Assembly (NCBI GenBank): GCA_934216505.1
Contig: CAKQBW010000006.1
Coordinates: 1-64,000 of the forward strand
Length of the DNA: 64,000 nt
Direction: 5' to 3'
Source: an uncultured Alphaproteobacteria bacterium
GTDB lineage: Bacteria > Pseudomonadota > Alphaproteobacteria > CAAHEQ01 > UBA3637
The notes beneath the pieces are model-generated. The model was given only the letters and a program-made list of their open reading frames with translations, did not search any database and had not been told where the DNA came from. The position numbers were made by a program, and so were the translations under genes. This document shows, in pieces, positions 25,514 through 34,083 of the stretch. Positions within the stretch are counted from its first letter, which is position 1. Each line of letters opens with the position of its first letter.

Positions 25514-28500
25514 GATACCTGAAATCTCTGTTATTATCCCATGCTATAATTGTGAAAAATTCTTGGCTAGGTGTCTGGACAGTGTGTATGATCAAAGTTT
25601 TTTAAATTTTGAAGTGATATGTATTAATGATGGTTCAACAGATAACACACTAAAAATATTAAAAAAATTTAAAATTCAAAAAAAACTAAAACTGATAAAT
25701 ATTGATAATGGTGGTCAAGGTAGAGCGAGAAATAAGGGATTAGATGTTGCTCAGGGAAAATTTATCGTTTTTGTTGATAGCGATGATTATTTGCATAAGG
25801 ACTATCTCTTAGAACTTTATAAAGCAATTTCAGAAAATAAAGTTGATGTTGCAATGTGTGATGCAACAATTATTTGTGAAGATAATACGGAAAAAAGAGA
25901 TCTAAAGTTGTTAAGATTTTGTGCAGGTTATCATAAAATTCCTCATGATATAACGACTATTGCGTCAGTTCCTTGGGGAAAAATTTATAAAGCATCTTTA
26001 ATAAATAAATTCAATATTCGTTTCCCGGAATATTTGATTAATGAGGATGAGGCTTTTTTATGGTTCTATATGATTAGGGCGAATTCGATGTATGTAACGC
26101 AGAAAAAGTTGTATTTTTATGTATTGCATAAGGGATCAACGATGGATGAAAGAAATAGATTATCCAAGAAAATAGAACATATAATAATTATATATGAAAT
26201 CATCTATAATTGGCTTCATAAGGAGGGTTTATATTGTGTATTTAGAGATATTTGGAGAATAACCTTTTACAAAAAAGCTCTTAATATTCTAAAATTTTCT
26301 CAAAAAATATATAAAAAAAATTTGGCTCTTAAAATTATTAATTTATTGAAGAAAAACGATGTTTTTTATGTAAATGATGAAAAGGATCGTTTTTTAAAAC
26401 AACTACAAAAAGATTTGTTAGACAAGCTATCAGAATTTTATATCTGTTTGAATTTATTCTTTTTTATTAAGAAATTAGAAATAAAATTTTCATTTTTTAT
26501 CAAAAGTATTTTGGGATTAAAATTACCGAAAGAAAAAATTACTCCAGCTTTCACAAAGGATACCCCAACTATTGTGTTTTCTATAGACAAAACTTATTAC
26601 TTGGGATTATCTGTGACGCTCCAATCTCTGATTGAAAACAGCAATGCAAATATAAATTATGATATTGTTATTTTAGAAAATGGGATAGAAGAGGATAAAA
26701 AGAATAAAATATTGTCTCAAGTGAGTAAGTATCCTAATATATCAGTTCGTTTTTGGAATATGAATGATTATACTTGCGGAATTTTTAGTTCTATTCTTTT
26801 TGTAAATAGGCACTTATCTGTGGCGGCTTATTACCGCTTGTTTATTCCTTACTTGTTTTCTGATTTTAAAAAAGTTGTTTATCTAGATTCGGACTTATGC
26901 ATTTTGGATGATATTTATAATTTATGGAGTATAGATATAAAAAACTCTCCAATTGCAGCCCGAAGATCCTTTTTATATGCACATTATGCCATCAAACAAT
27001 GTTATAAATTTGAAGCCTACAAAGAAGAAAAATTAAGATTAAAATATCCTCAAAAATATTTTAATTCTGGCGTTTTGATTTTTAACATAGGTAAATTAAA
27101 TGGGGAAAAAATATTAAAAAAATTTATTAATATCATGTTAAGAATAGAGAATCCAGAATTTCACGACCAAGATGTTTTGAATTGTTTGTTCAATAAAAAT
27201 GTGTTTTTTCTTCCCATGTACTGGAATTATAGCAATTATACTTTGTTAAATAATTGCTTTTTGAGATTTTTAGGGAAAAAGGGAATAATGGAAGTACTTA
27301 GAAATCGTGAAAACGTTAAAATTATTCATTATCAATCAGAGAAAAAACCATGGAATTATAAAAAAGGGATTCTTTTTAATGAATTTAATCAATATGCAAA
27401 AAAAACGCCTTTTAAAAAAGAAATCATAAAACTTCAAAGAAGTAATGAAGATTCAGAGGAAAATGAGATAAAAATACAAAAATCTTATAAATATTCCTTT
27501 GTGATTCTAGTTAGAAAATTTTCACAACCAGATGTTCTTCAGATTGCCAGAAAAAGCACTGCTTACCTTAACCATTCGATAGAATTTATTTTTGTGGGCA
27601 ATTTAGAAAGAGATAGGGAGAGCTTTATAGCTATTGATCCTATTATTATGAAATCGCCACACATTCGACTGATTTTTACCCCTAATATGAGTGCGGACGA
27701 TGAATTTAGCTCTGTTATTCAAGAGTGCTTTTCACAAAGAGTATTTCAAGTTTCTCCATACCAAAATGCAGAACTTTCATTAAAAAAAACAGAAGGAAAT
27801 GAGGAAAAATCCCATTTAATTAAATTCATTGATTTGTTGGAAAAACTTATAAGTAAAAATGTCTCTATCCCCCAAAATATGATTATAAAAAAAACATACT
27901 CAGAAATTAAACAAGAGATAGTAAATTCAGGTTTATGGGATGAGGCATACTATTTATCGCAATTTAATTATTTAAACGACCCTATTATTTCCGATCCGCT
28001 AGATCATTATCTTAAAACGGGCTGGCTGAAAAATTATAATCCATCGCCCTTTTTTAATGGGAATCTCTATACTAATAAGTATGGGAAATCTCAAAATCCA
28101 TTGTTGGATTTTCTTGAAAAGGGACGTTTTTACTATAAATTTGGATTCTTTGAAAATGTTTTTTCTTATGATGAACGTTTAATAGAGTTGTATTGGAAAA
28201 ATAAGAAAAAAAATAATAAGGCTGTTTATATATGTATTACGAATGACTATGATAATTTAGAAGAAATAAAAGGGTATACATATATAAATTTTGATTACGA
28301 TTATATCTGTTTTACAGATAATAAAGGATATTTAAAACAAAAAAGATATGGGATTTGGCAGATTCGACCATTATGGCATAAAACTTCTGATCCAATAAGA
28401 AATAATAGATTTCATAAATTTTTTCCTCATATTATTTTGCCAGAATACGAGGAGAGTATATATATAGATTCAAACATTAACATTTTATCCCCTTTTTTGT

Positions 28501-28898
28501 TTGAAGAAATAAAAAGAAAAAATAAGGAATTATTGTTACCACGTCATAATACACATGTAACTATATACGAAGAATTGTTATGGGGTTTAAAAAATAAAAT
28601 TGACAACCCTCTTTTAATTATGAAAGAAACGGTAGCTATAATGAGTGAAAAACATCCTTTTAATTATGGAATGTTAGAGTGTAATATTATTTATAGAAAG
28701 CATAATTCAGGAAAAATCAAGAATTTGATGGATGAATGGTGGCTATGGTTGAACAAGTATTCATTTAGAGATCAATTCTGCTTTAGCCATTTGCTTTGGA
28801 AACACCATTTTGACATAAATTCTATTTCCTTTGTGAATACAAGAGTTGCATATAAAGATTTTTGTGTATTCATGCATTTTAAAAAGAGAGGAGAATAA
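25500..28898 (+). CDS. Multidomain glycosyltransferase: GT2 + GT8 + DUF616-like
   Basis: 1132 residues. About 8-220 is an intact GT2 domain (SVIIPCYNCEKFL, INDGSTDNT, FVDSDDYL). About 354-645 is a GT8 domain with VVYLDSDLCILDDI and YFNSGVLIFNIGKL. About 813-880 carries the WDEAYYL...DPLDHYLKTGW module common in polysaccharide-synthesis proteins. About 906-1117 resembles DUF616 (YIDSNINILSPFLFEE, HPFNYGMLECNIIYRKH, FRDQFCFSHLLWK), a proposed transferase family. Three potential catalytic sites in one chain suggest successive sugar additions. No membrane segment, so it acts on the cytoplasmic side. It overlaps the previous gene by 14 bases. Confidence 0.83.
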   Translation: MKLSKIPEISVIIPCYNCEKFLARCLDSVYDQSFLNFEVICINDGSTDNTLKILKKFKIQKKLKLINIDNGGQGRARNKGLDVAQGKFIVFVDSDDYLHKDYLLELYKAISENKVDVAMCDATIICEDNTEKRDLKLLRFCAGYHKIPHDITTIASVPWGKIYKASLINKFNIRFPEYLINEDEAFLWFYMIRANSMYVTQKKLYFYVLHKGSTMDERNRLSKKIEHIIIIYEIIYNWLHKEGLYCVFRDIWRITFYKKALNILKFSQKIYKKNLALKIINLLKKNDVFYVNDEKDRFLKQLQKDLLDKLSEFYICLNLFFFIKKLEIKFSFFIKSILGLKLPKEKITPAFTKDTPTIVFSIDKTYYLGLSVTLQSLIENSNANINYDIVILENGIEEDKKNKILSQVSKYPNISVRFWNMNDYTCGIFSSILFVNRHLSVAAYYRLFIPYLFSDFKKVVYLDSDLCILDDIYNLWSIDIKNSPIAARRSFLYAHYAIKQCYKFEAYKEEKLRLKYPQKYFNSGVLIFNIGKLNGEKILKKFINIMLRIENPEFHDQDVLNCLFNKNVFFLPMYWNYSNYTLLNNCFLRFLGKKGIMEVLRNRENVKIIHYQSEKKPWNYKKGILFNEFNQYAKKTPFKKEIIKLQRSNEDSEENEIKIQKSYKYSFVILVRKFSQPDVLQIARKSTAYLNHSIEFIFVGNLERDRESFIAIDPIIMKSPHIRLIFTPNMSADDEFSSVIQECFSQRVFQVSPYQNAELSLKKTEGNEEKSHLIKFIDLLEKLISKNVSIPQNMIIKKTYSEIKQEIVNSGLWDEAYYLSQFNYLNDPIISDPLDHYLKTGWLKNYNPSPFFNGNLYTNKYGKSQNPLLDFLEKGRFYYKFGFFENVFSYDERLIELYWKNKKKNNKAVYICITNDYDNLEEIKGYTYINFDYDYICFTDNKGYLKQKRYGIWQIRPLWHKTSDPIRNNRFHKFFPHIILPEYEESIYIDSNINILSPFLFEEIKRKNKELLLPRHNTHVTIYEELLWGLKNKIDNPLLIMKETVAIMSEKHPFNYGMLECNIIYRKHNSGKIKNLMDEWWLWLNKYSFRDQFCFSHLLWKHHFDINSISFVNTRVAYKDFCVFMHFKKRGE

Positions 28899-28899
28899 T

Positions 28900-30027
28900 G
28901 TGAAAACACGTTTTTTATACCCATCGACCGGTATTCCACCTGAAGATTATTTGGTAGATAAAAAATTAAATCTTGGCATTCATAAAAATGCGACCATATG
29001 CCCACTACAATGGTATGGTTGGAATGATGAAAGAAATGCTGGTGGTGTTATTTTAGAGGATGGTTCTTATTTATTAGAGTCAGCTTATCCCAATAGATTT
29101 ATGCATCCGTATCCAATTGATAATTTTGAATATATGGATGAAACTGTTTTTTATTTTGGCTATTTTCACAAACAATGGGGTCATTTTTTAATGGAATGTT
29201 TAACGAGATTATGGCCTTTTGTACAAAATAAATATGATATTACTTTAATATATTTACCAGATGATAAAAACAGCTGTATAGATGGTAATTATTTAGAGTT
29301 ACTAAATTTGTTCGGAATAAAAAAAGAACAACTAAAAACTATAGATAAACCGGTAAAATTTAAAGAGGTTATCGTCCCAGATGCAAGTAATTACCTGTAT
29401 GGTTGGTATACAAAAGAATTTGCTTCAATATTTTCCTTTATAAAGAAAAAAGCTTTGCAGGGTGAACCGGAAAACCCCACCAAAAAAATTTTCTTACGCT
29501 CTGCATTCAAAGCAAAAAGAGATATCGGTATAGAGCAAATTGCATCACTTTTTCATGAAAATAAGTACGAATATTTTTACCCTGAAAAATTTCATGTAGT
29601 TGATCAAATAAAAAGAATATATTATGCTAAAGAAATTGCTGTTCATCAATCGAGTTTAGCTCATAATCTCATCTTTTGCAATGAAAACACTAAAATTACC
29701 ATTTTTAATAGAAATGCACAAATTGATGGTATACAGGCTCGTATTATGCAGATGATGAACCTTCAGAATTATTTCTTTGTTGATACTTATCAAACAATAT
29801 TACCTTTCACTTATGGGAAAGGCCCCTTTTGCTTTATTCCAAATCAAATCCTATATGACTATGTAACAAAGATTTTAAATTTTGAACATTTAATTAAATT
29901 CGATACATATAAGCTCCTAAAAGAGTATATTGAATCTTATAAAGAAATTTACTTGAAAAATGAGAACTTGGAATACACGGCTCTTGACGAAAGAACACTT
30001 CAGTGTATAATCAAAGAACTAGTGTAA
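28900..30027 (+). CDS. GT61-like (DUF563) glycosyltransferase
   Basis: 375 residues from a GTG start at 28900, chosen because GAGAGGAG lies six to seven bases before it and because an earlier in-frame ATG would overlap the preceding gene by 53 bases. Family features: FHKQWGHFLMECLTRLWPF, KKIFLRSAFKAKRD, and HQSSLAHNLIFCNENTKITIF near the C-terminal half, matching the GHFL...R and GSxLxNxxF segments of GT61-type enzymes. The product is probably a sugar transferred onto the same glycan as the upstream enzymes. Confidence 0.72.
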   Translation: MKTRFLYPSTGIPPEDYLVDKKLNLGIHKNATICPLQWYGWNDERNAGGVILEDGSYLLESAYPNRFMHPYPIDNFEYMDETVFYFGYFHKQWGHFLMECLTRLWPFVQNKYDITLIYLPDDKNSCIDGNYLELLNLFGIKKEQLKTIDKPVKFKEVIVPDASNYLYGWYTKEFASIFSFIKKKALQGEPENPTKKIFLRSAFKAKRDIGIEQIASLFHENKYEYFYPEKFHVVDQIKRIYYAKEIAVHQSSLAHNLIFCNENTKITIFNRNAQIDGIQARIMQMMNLQNYFFVDTYQTILPFTYGKGPFCFIPNQILYDYVTKILNFEHLIKFDTYKLLKEYIESYKEIYLKNENLEYTALDERTLQCIIKELV

Positions 30028-30425
30028 AATTTTAGTATTGCTTAATTAAGTTTTCTTACATAAGTTTTTTTAAAACGACAAAATTCTTTTGCTATACGTT
30101 TTGCATTTTTAATCTCATCAATATCTTGTGTTCAATCTATTATTATATAACATAAAAAATAATTTGTGTCCGAAACTATTTAATTCAAAAGTGTTCATAC
30201 AATTAATTCTGACGCAGTAAATCTACTATGATCCAAAGTAATAAATTATTCATACCCAGAAAAATAGTACCATTATTTTTTTAAAAATATTGAATTTTAT
30301 ATTAAAATATAGTACAGATATCAATATATCAAAGATTGCAGGAAGACCATTAAAATAATCTTTAAGGCGATTGCTCTTTGTTTTTAAAGTAGTTATTCTG
30401 ATTAATAGAGATAATAAGGAGTGGA
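30028..30425. other. AT-rich intergenic region with no gene seen
   Basis: 398 bases, no open frame with a ribosome site and no clear hairpin terminator. It probably holds the promoter of the epimerase gene, but AT-richness prevents a confident choice of hexamers. Confidence 0.5.
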
Positions 30426-31412
30426 ATGTTTACAAAATCGACTATTCTTGTTACAGGTGGCGCAGGGTTTATTGGCTCAACTCTGGTTGATAAACTGCTT
30501 GACTTAGGGAATAATGTCATCGTTTTAGATAATTTTAATGATTATTATGATCCAAACCTTAAAAAGAATAATATCTCCCAAGCTCAAAAAAATCAAAACT
30601 ATAAACTATATGTGGGAGATATTGAAAAAATACACGATATTGAACAAGTATTTCAAGAGAATAAAATCAATAGTATTGTACATCTAGCTGCTCGTGCAGG
30701 TGTTCGCTCATCCATAGAAATGCCTTTAGCGTATGCAACGACAAATATTATTGGAACATTAAATATTTTGGAAATGATGCGAAAATACAACGTTAAGCGC
30801 ATGTGTATAGCATCTTCATCATCTGTTTACGGTAATTGTACAGCAGATAAATTTTCGGAAGATTTGAATATTCGCAAACCAATATCTCCTTATGCCGCCA
30901 CCAAGCTAGCAAATGAACAAATTTGTTATACTTACCACCATTTATATGGATTGGAGATCTATTTGCTTCGGTTCTTTACAGTTTACGGACCGCGACAACG
31001 ACCAGATTTGGCTATTAATAAATTTACTCGCTTAATAATGGAAGATAAACCAATTGATATGTATGGTGATAGTTTAACAGTACGTGATTACACCTACATT
31101 GATGATATTGTAGATGGTGTCATTAGCAGCCTAAATTATCATCAAACAAAATACGAGATTTTTAATCTTGGAGGTGGTAGTCCCATTACTCTCAAAGCGA
31201 TGATTGCAGCAATTGAACAGGAACTGAATAAGAAAGCTAAAATCAACAAACTCCCCCCACAAAAGGGAGATGTCTATAAAACTGTTGCAGATATATCAAA
31301 AGCTCGGCGACTTCTCCACTTTGAACCGCACACTTCGTTCAAAGATGGAATTCATAAATTTATCGAATGGAGAAGAGAGGTTGAAAACCCTACTTTTGGA
31401 AATACAACCTAG
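30426..31412 (+). CDS. NAD-dependent UDP-sugar epimerase, UDP-glucuronate 4-epimerase-like
   Basis: 328 residues, extended short-chain dehydrogenase fold: NAD-binding TGGAGFIGS, the LAARAGVRSSIE segment, catalytic SSSSVYG and Y-x3-K (PYAATKLANE), and the FFTVYGPRQRPDLAINKF segment typical of UDP-glucuronate or UDP-galacturonate epimerases. It probably makes UDP-galacturonate or a related donor for the island's glycosyltransferases. AAGGAG stands before the ATG. Substrate specificity is inferred from overall resemblance. Confidence 0.85.
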   Translation: MFTKSTILVTGGAGFIGSTLVDKLLDLGNNVIVLDNFNDYYDPNLKKNNISQAQKNQNYKLYVGDIEKIHDIEQVFQENKINSIVHLAARAGVRSSIEMPLAYATTNIIGTLNILEMMRKYNVKRMCIASSSSVYGNCTADKFSEDLNIRKPISPYAATKLANEQICYTYHHLYGLEIYLLRFFTVYGPRQRPDLAINKFTRLIMEDKPIDMYGDSLTVRDYTYIDDIVDGVISSLNYHQTKYEIFNLGGGSPITLKAMIAAIEQELNKKAKINKLPPQKGDVYKTVADISKARRLLHFEPHTSFKDGIHKFIEWRREVENPTFGNTT

Positions 31413-31427
31413 TTTACTCCCGAATAA

Positions 31428-31745
31428 ATGGATAGTTTGATTCGACTTAGTAAAAGTATCATTGCCAGCCATCACATCAAACCTCACAATGTGATTGGGC
31501 ATAATGATGTTTCTCCTGACAGAAAAGCGGATCCCGGGGTATTGTTTCCTTGGCGTAAATTGGCAGAAGCCATTATTGGAATTTTCCCTAAATATACAGA
31601 GTTACCCGATGAAAAAATGGCTGTATTTGAGAAAAATCTCAGGAAGTTGTTGAAAACAATCGGGTATAAAACCGAAACAGAAACAAAGAAACCAGAAAGA
31701 TATATAGAAGTAACTGAAATAAAAGATAATTTGCCTTTGGCTTAG
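31428..31745 (+). pseudogene. 5'-truncated N-acetylmuramoyl-L-alanine amidase (AmiD/AmpD-type) remnant
   Basis: 105 codons hold only the C-terminal part of an amidase_2 domain: HIKPHNVIGHNDVSPDRK and ADPGVLFPWRKLAEAI, matching the late zinc-ligand and DPG segments of AmiD. The first roughly 100 residues with the other zinc ligands are missing, and no ribosome site precedes the ATG. Probably a gene cut when the island inserted or rearranged. Confidence 0.7.
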
Positions 31746-31754
31746 CGTTCTTTT

Positions 31755-31929
31755 ATGCGACATTTTATGCCCTTTGATATAACCGAAGAACGCCCGACAC
31801 CACAGCAAATTTACGAGCGTCGCGAAAAAAGCCCCTTATAAATCGACAGAAGAAATTTTGAGTGATGCCTCATTAGACTTTATGGTGGCGTATGAAAAAA
31901 TACAAATTTGGATTCCCAAAAACAAGTGA
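31755..31929 (+). pseudogene. Frameshifted small reading frame, unidentified
   Basis: MPFDITEERPTPQQIYERRE reads in one frame and then KAPYKSTEEILSDASLDF in the +1 frame, ending at TGA 31927-31929. The coding-like composition across a single shift near 31830 suggests a decayed gene. No family recognised. Confidence 0.35.
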
Positions 31930-32105
31930 TATGCCTGACCTCCTCGGGCTTCAACCATCTAAAAGTTGTGGCGTATACCTTTCAACAGTTCAGATTGAAA
32001 AGCAGATAATTTAAAGGGAACTGCTAGAACAAGTTTGATAAATTACGAAAATAGGTATTTTCGGAAAGGGTGTTTATCGAACTCGCAAGAAGCCTTGGAA
32101 AATAT

Positions 32106-32132
32106 AAAAAAATTAGCTCCCCAAAAGGGAGC
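32106..32132 (-). terminator. Terminator of tRNA-Leu(CAA)
   Basis: On the minus strand GCTCCC-TTTTG-GGGAGC followed by TAATTTTTTT, ten bases after the tRNA. Confidence 0.85.
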
Positions 32133-32147
32133 CGCTTGATTTGGTAC
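32111..32147. repeat. Right direct repeat of the island, overlapping the tRNA-Leu 3' end
   Basis: Partner of 21051-21087; the 25 bases 32123-32147 are identical to 21063-21087. It covers the tRNA terminator and the last six bases of the tRNA (32142-32147), so it is the probable attachment site, with the intact tRNA on this side. Confidence 0.75.
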
Positions 32148-32228
32148 CTCCAGCCGGACTTGAACCAGCACCTTATTGCTAAGAGCAGATTTTGAGTCTG
32201 CCGCGTCTACCAATTCCGCCATGGAGGC
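32142..32228 (-). tRNA. tRNA-Leu (anticodon CAA)
   Basis: 87 bases with encoded CCA. Acceptor GCCTCCA/TGGAGGT (one G-T pair), anticodon stem GCAGA/TCTGC with loop CTCAAAA, long variable arm TCTTAGCAATAAGG, T-arm GCTGG-TTCAAGT-CCGGC. The long variable arm and discriminator A fit leucine. Confidence 0.96.
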
Positions 32229-32281
32229 ATAAGGTGATTTGAATTATACAAAATTTTTTTTACCCTGTCAAGAGAAAAAAT

Positions 32282-32315
32282 AAAAAAAGCCTTCATTTTT
32301 TTGAAGGCTTTTTTT
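32282..32315 (-). terminator. Terminator after rpmB (bidirectional)
   Basis: AAAAAAAGCCTTCA-TTTTTT-TGAAGGCTTTTTTT: stem AGCCTTCA/TGAAGGCT with A-run and T-run on either side, 14 bases past the rpmB stop. Confidence 0.9.
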
Positions 32316-32328
32316 ACAAACGGAAAAC

Positions 32329-32622
32329 TTATTGTGCTTTTTTTTCTTTTGCCTGAGCAATCCGATCACGCAATTTTTTGGATTCAGCAGATAACTTGGA
32401 AACAGGAGTCCCCAACAAATAATTATCTAAGCCCCCATTTTTTTCAATGGTGCGCAATCCGTTTGACGTGATACGGATATCTACTGTCGTCCCCAAAATT
32501 TCACTGTAGATAGCCACAGTTTGCAAATTGGGCATAAAACGGCGTCGTGTTTTGCGTTTAGAATAACTGTTATTATTGCCCGCCAAAACGCTTTTTTCGC
32601 TAATCATACATTTTTTTGTCAT
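32329..32622 (-). CDS. rpmB: 50S ribosomal protein L28
   Basis: 97 residues, the alphaproteobacterial length. It begins MTKKCMISEKSVLAGNNNSY, followed by SKRKTRRRFMPNLQ and SNGLRTIEKNGGLDNYLL, all L28 features. AAAGGAAAAATAACTATG gives the start. Monocistronic with its own terminator. Confidence 0.95.
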   Translation of the reverse strand: MTKKCMISEKSVLAGNNNSYSKRKTRRRFMPNLQTVAIYSEILGTTVDIRITSNGLRTIEKNGGLDNYLLGTPVSKLSAESKKLRDRIAQAKEKKAQ

Positions 32623-32697
32623 AGTTATTTTTCCTTTCTTTGGTGTAATTGGGCATATTTTTACACCATTTTCTGATAAAAGTCAAGTCTTTTTTTA

Positions 32698-34083
32698 TTA
32701 AAAGGGATAGAAATCTGGAATGGGTTTTTCTTTTTTTTCAGTTTTCTTTTTTTTCTTCATTCCCCACCAAATAAGAAAAGAAATCAAAATTAACGCCAAA
32801 AGACCGCCCCCCATCGCATAATAAATAAAGAGGGATTCTTTTGGGGCAGGGAGAGGGCCTTCATTTTGCAAGGGCGTATTTTGGGTGGGGGAAATTTCGG
32901 TGGGGAGAAAAGTATCTATAGGCCCTACTTTAACTTGGACAGAAAAGGGCGCAATTTGGGCAATTTCTTTTTGTTTTGTTTGGGTGTTGAACCAAGGAAT
33001 TTTAATGTCGGGCAAGGTTAAAATCCCTTCTTTTAAAGGCATAACTTCATAGACCACTTGGACACTGCCTTGAAAATGTCCATCTTTTAAACCTGAAATA
33101 TGTCGTTCTTCTGGTTGCGGATAATAGCGAAACAGCGCACTTTGAGAAAGTTTGGGGATAGGGAGGTCATTACTATCCACATCTATCGCTTTTAAATTGA
33201 GGGTGAGTTTAAAGGTTTCCCCTGTTTTTAAATTTTCTGGGATTTCAGGAATCATTGTCAGGCTTGCTTTGGGGGTCGGCAACCACCATCCCTCCCAATT
33301 TTGAGGCTTTTCTTGAACCTCTATGGATACAGGATTACTGATGACTTGAAAGGGGCGTTTCCCCGTTGAAAGGGCACTTAAAAAGTCCGTTGCATTTAAC
33401 AAACTGAATAACCCTTGCCCTTGAAATTTTCGGTTGGTTTTGTATAAAAGAGTGCCATTCAATAGGGCGGGAAGAATTTTGAGAGGCCCTGTTTTTTCGG
33501 CTTTGATTAAATAGGGGCGTTCAAAGACGACCTGATTATCGCGTCTTTTTTCTGAATCCTGCCCGATGTTGGCGATTTTGATTCCTTCGGGAAAATTGGG
33601 AATCAGTTCTGCTTCGGCTAAATTGTCTTTTTCCGATAGAGTGAGGGTGTAAAAAAAACTTTGTCCGATATAAGGCGTTTTATTGGAGGTTGTTGCGGTC
33701 AATTCAGGAAGCCTGATATTTTCCTGAGGGGCGTCCTTTTTTTCTGATTGAACTGTTAAAGTTAAAGGTTGTGTTTTTTCGGGGCCCGCCGCAAGGGAAG
33801 GAATTTCCAAAACACCTTCTTTTACGGGGAAAAGGACAATACTTTTTTGATAGGTGGTAGAGCCAACACCATTGATGTATTGGCTGGATTGAGTGGTGCT
33901 TTGTCCGCCCAACATAAAGTCTTTTGTCAAAGGAGAAAAATCAACTGAAGCGATGGGGGTGGGGGAGGAAAGTTCTAATTCCACACTTTGTCCCATGGGA
34001 ATCACCGTTTGGCTTAATCGGGCGGTTAAGGCCCAACATGAAAAAGACCAACAACAGAAAAGTAAAAAGCAAATTTTTTTCAT
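32698..34083 (-). CDS. BatD-like protein (oxygen-tolerance family)
   Basis: 461 residues: signal peptide (about 1-19), tandem immunoglobulin-like beta domains (LSQTVIPMGQSVELELSS; TPYIGQSFFYTLTLSEKDN; TGETFKLTLNLKAIDVD), then one membrane helix near residue 425 and a short Lys-rich cytoplasmic tail. BatD is the membrane partner of the vWA proteins BatA and BatB; the system is linked to stress or oxygen tolerance and periplasmic integrity in Bacteroides and Leptospira, with no agreed mechanism. It overlaps the previous gene by four bases. Confidence 0.82.
   Translation of the reverse strand: MKKICFLLFCCWSFSCWALTARLSQTVIPMGQSVELELSSPTPIASVDFSPLTKDFMLGGQSTTQSSQYINGVGSTTYQKSIVLFPVKEGVLEIPSLAAGPEKTQPLTLTVQSEKKDAPQENIRLPELTATTSNKTPYIGQSFFYTLTLSEKDNLAEAELIPNFPEGIKIANIGQDSEKRRDNQVVFERPYLIKAEKTGPLKILPALLNGTLLYKTNRKFQGQGLFSLLNATDFLSALSTGKRPFQVISNPVSIEVQEKPQNWEGWWLPTPKASLTMIPEIPENLKTGETFKLTLNLKAIDVDSNDLPIPKLSQSALFRYYPQPEERHISGLKDGHFQGSVQVVYEVMPLKEGILTLPDIKIPWFNTQTKQKEIAQIAPFSVQVKVGPIDTFLPTEISPTQNTPLQNEGPLPAPKESLFIYYAMGGGLLALILISFLIWWGMKKKKKTEKKEKPIPDFYPF

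Noticed and set aside
28846..28899. Earlier ATG start for the GT61-like gene
   Set aside because: It would overlap the preceding gene by 53 bases; the GTG at 28900 has a strong, well-spaced ribosome site.
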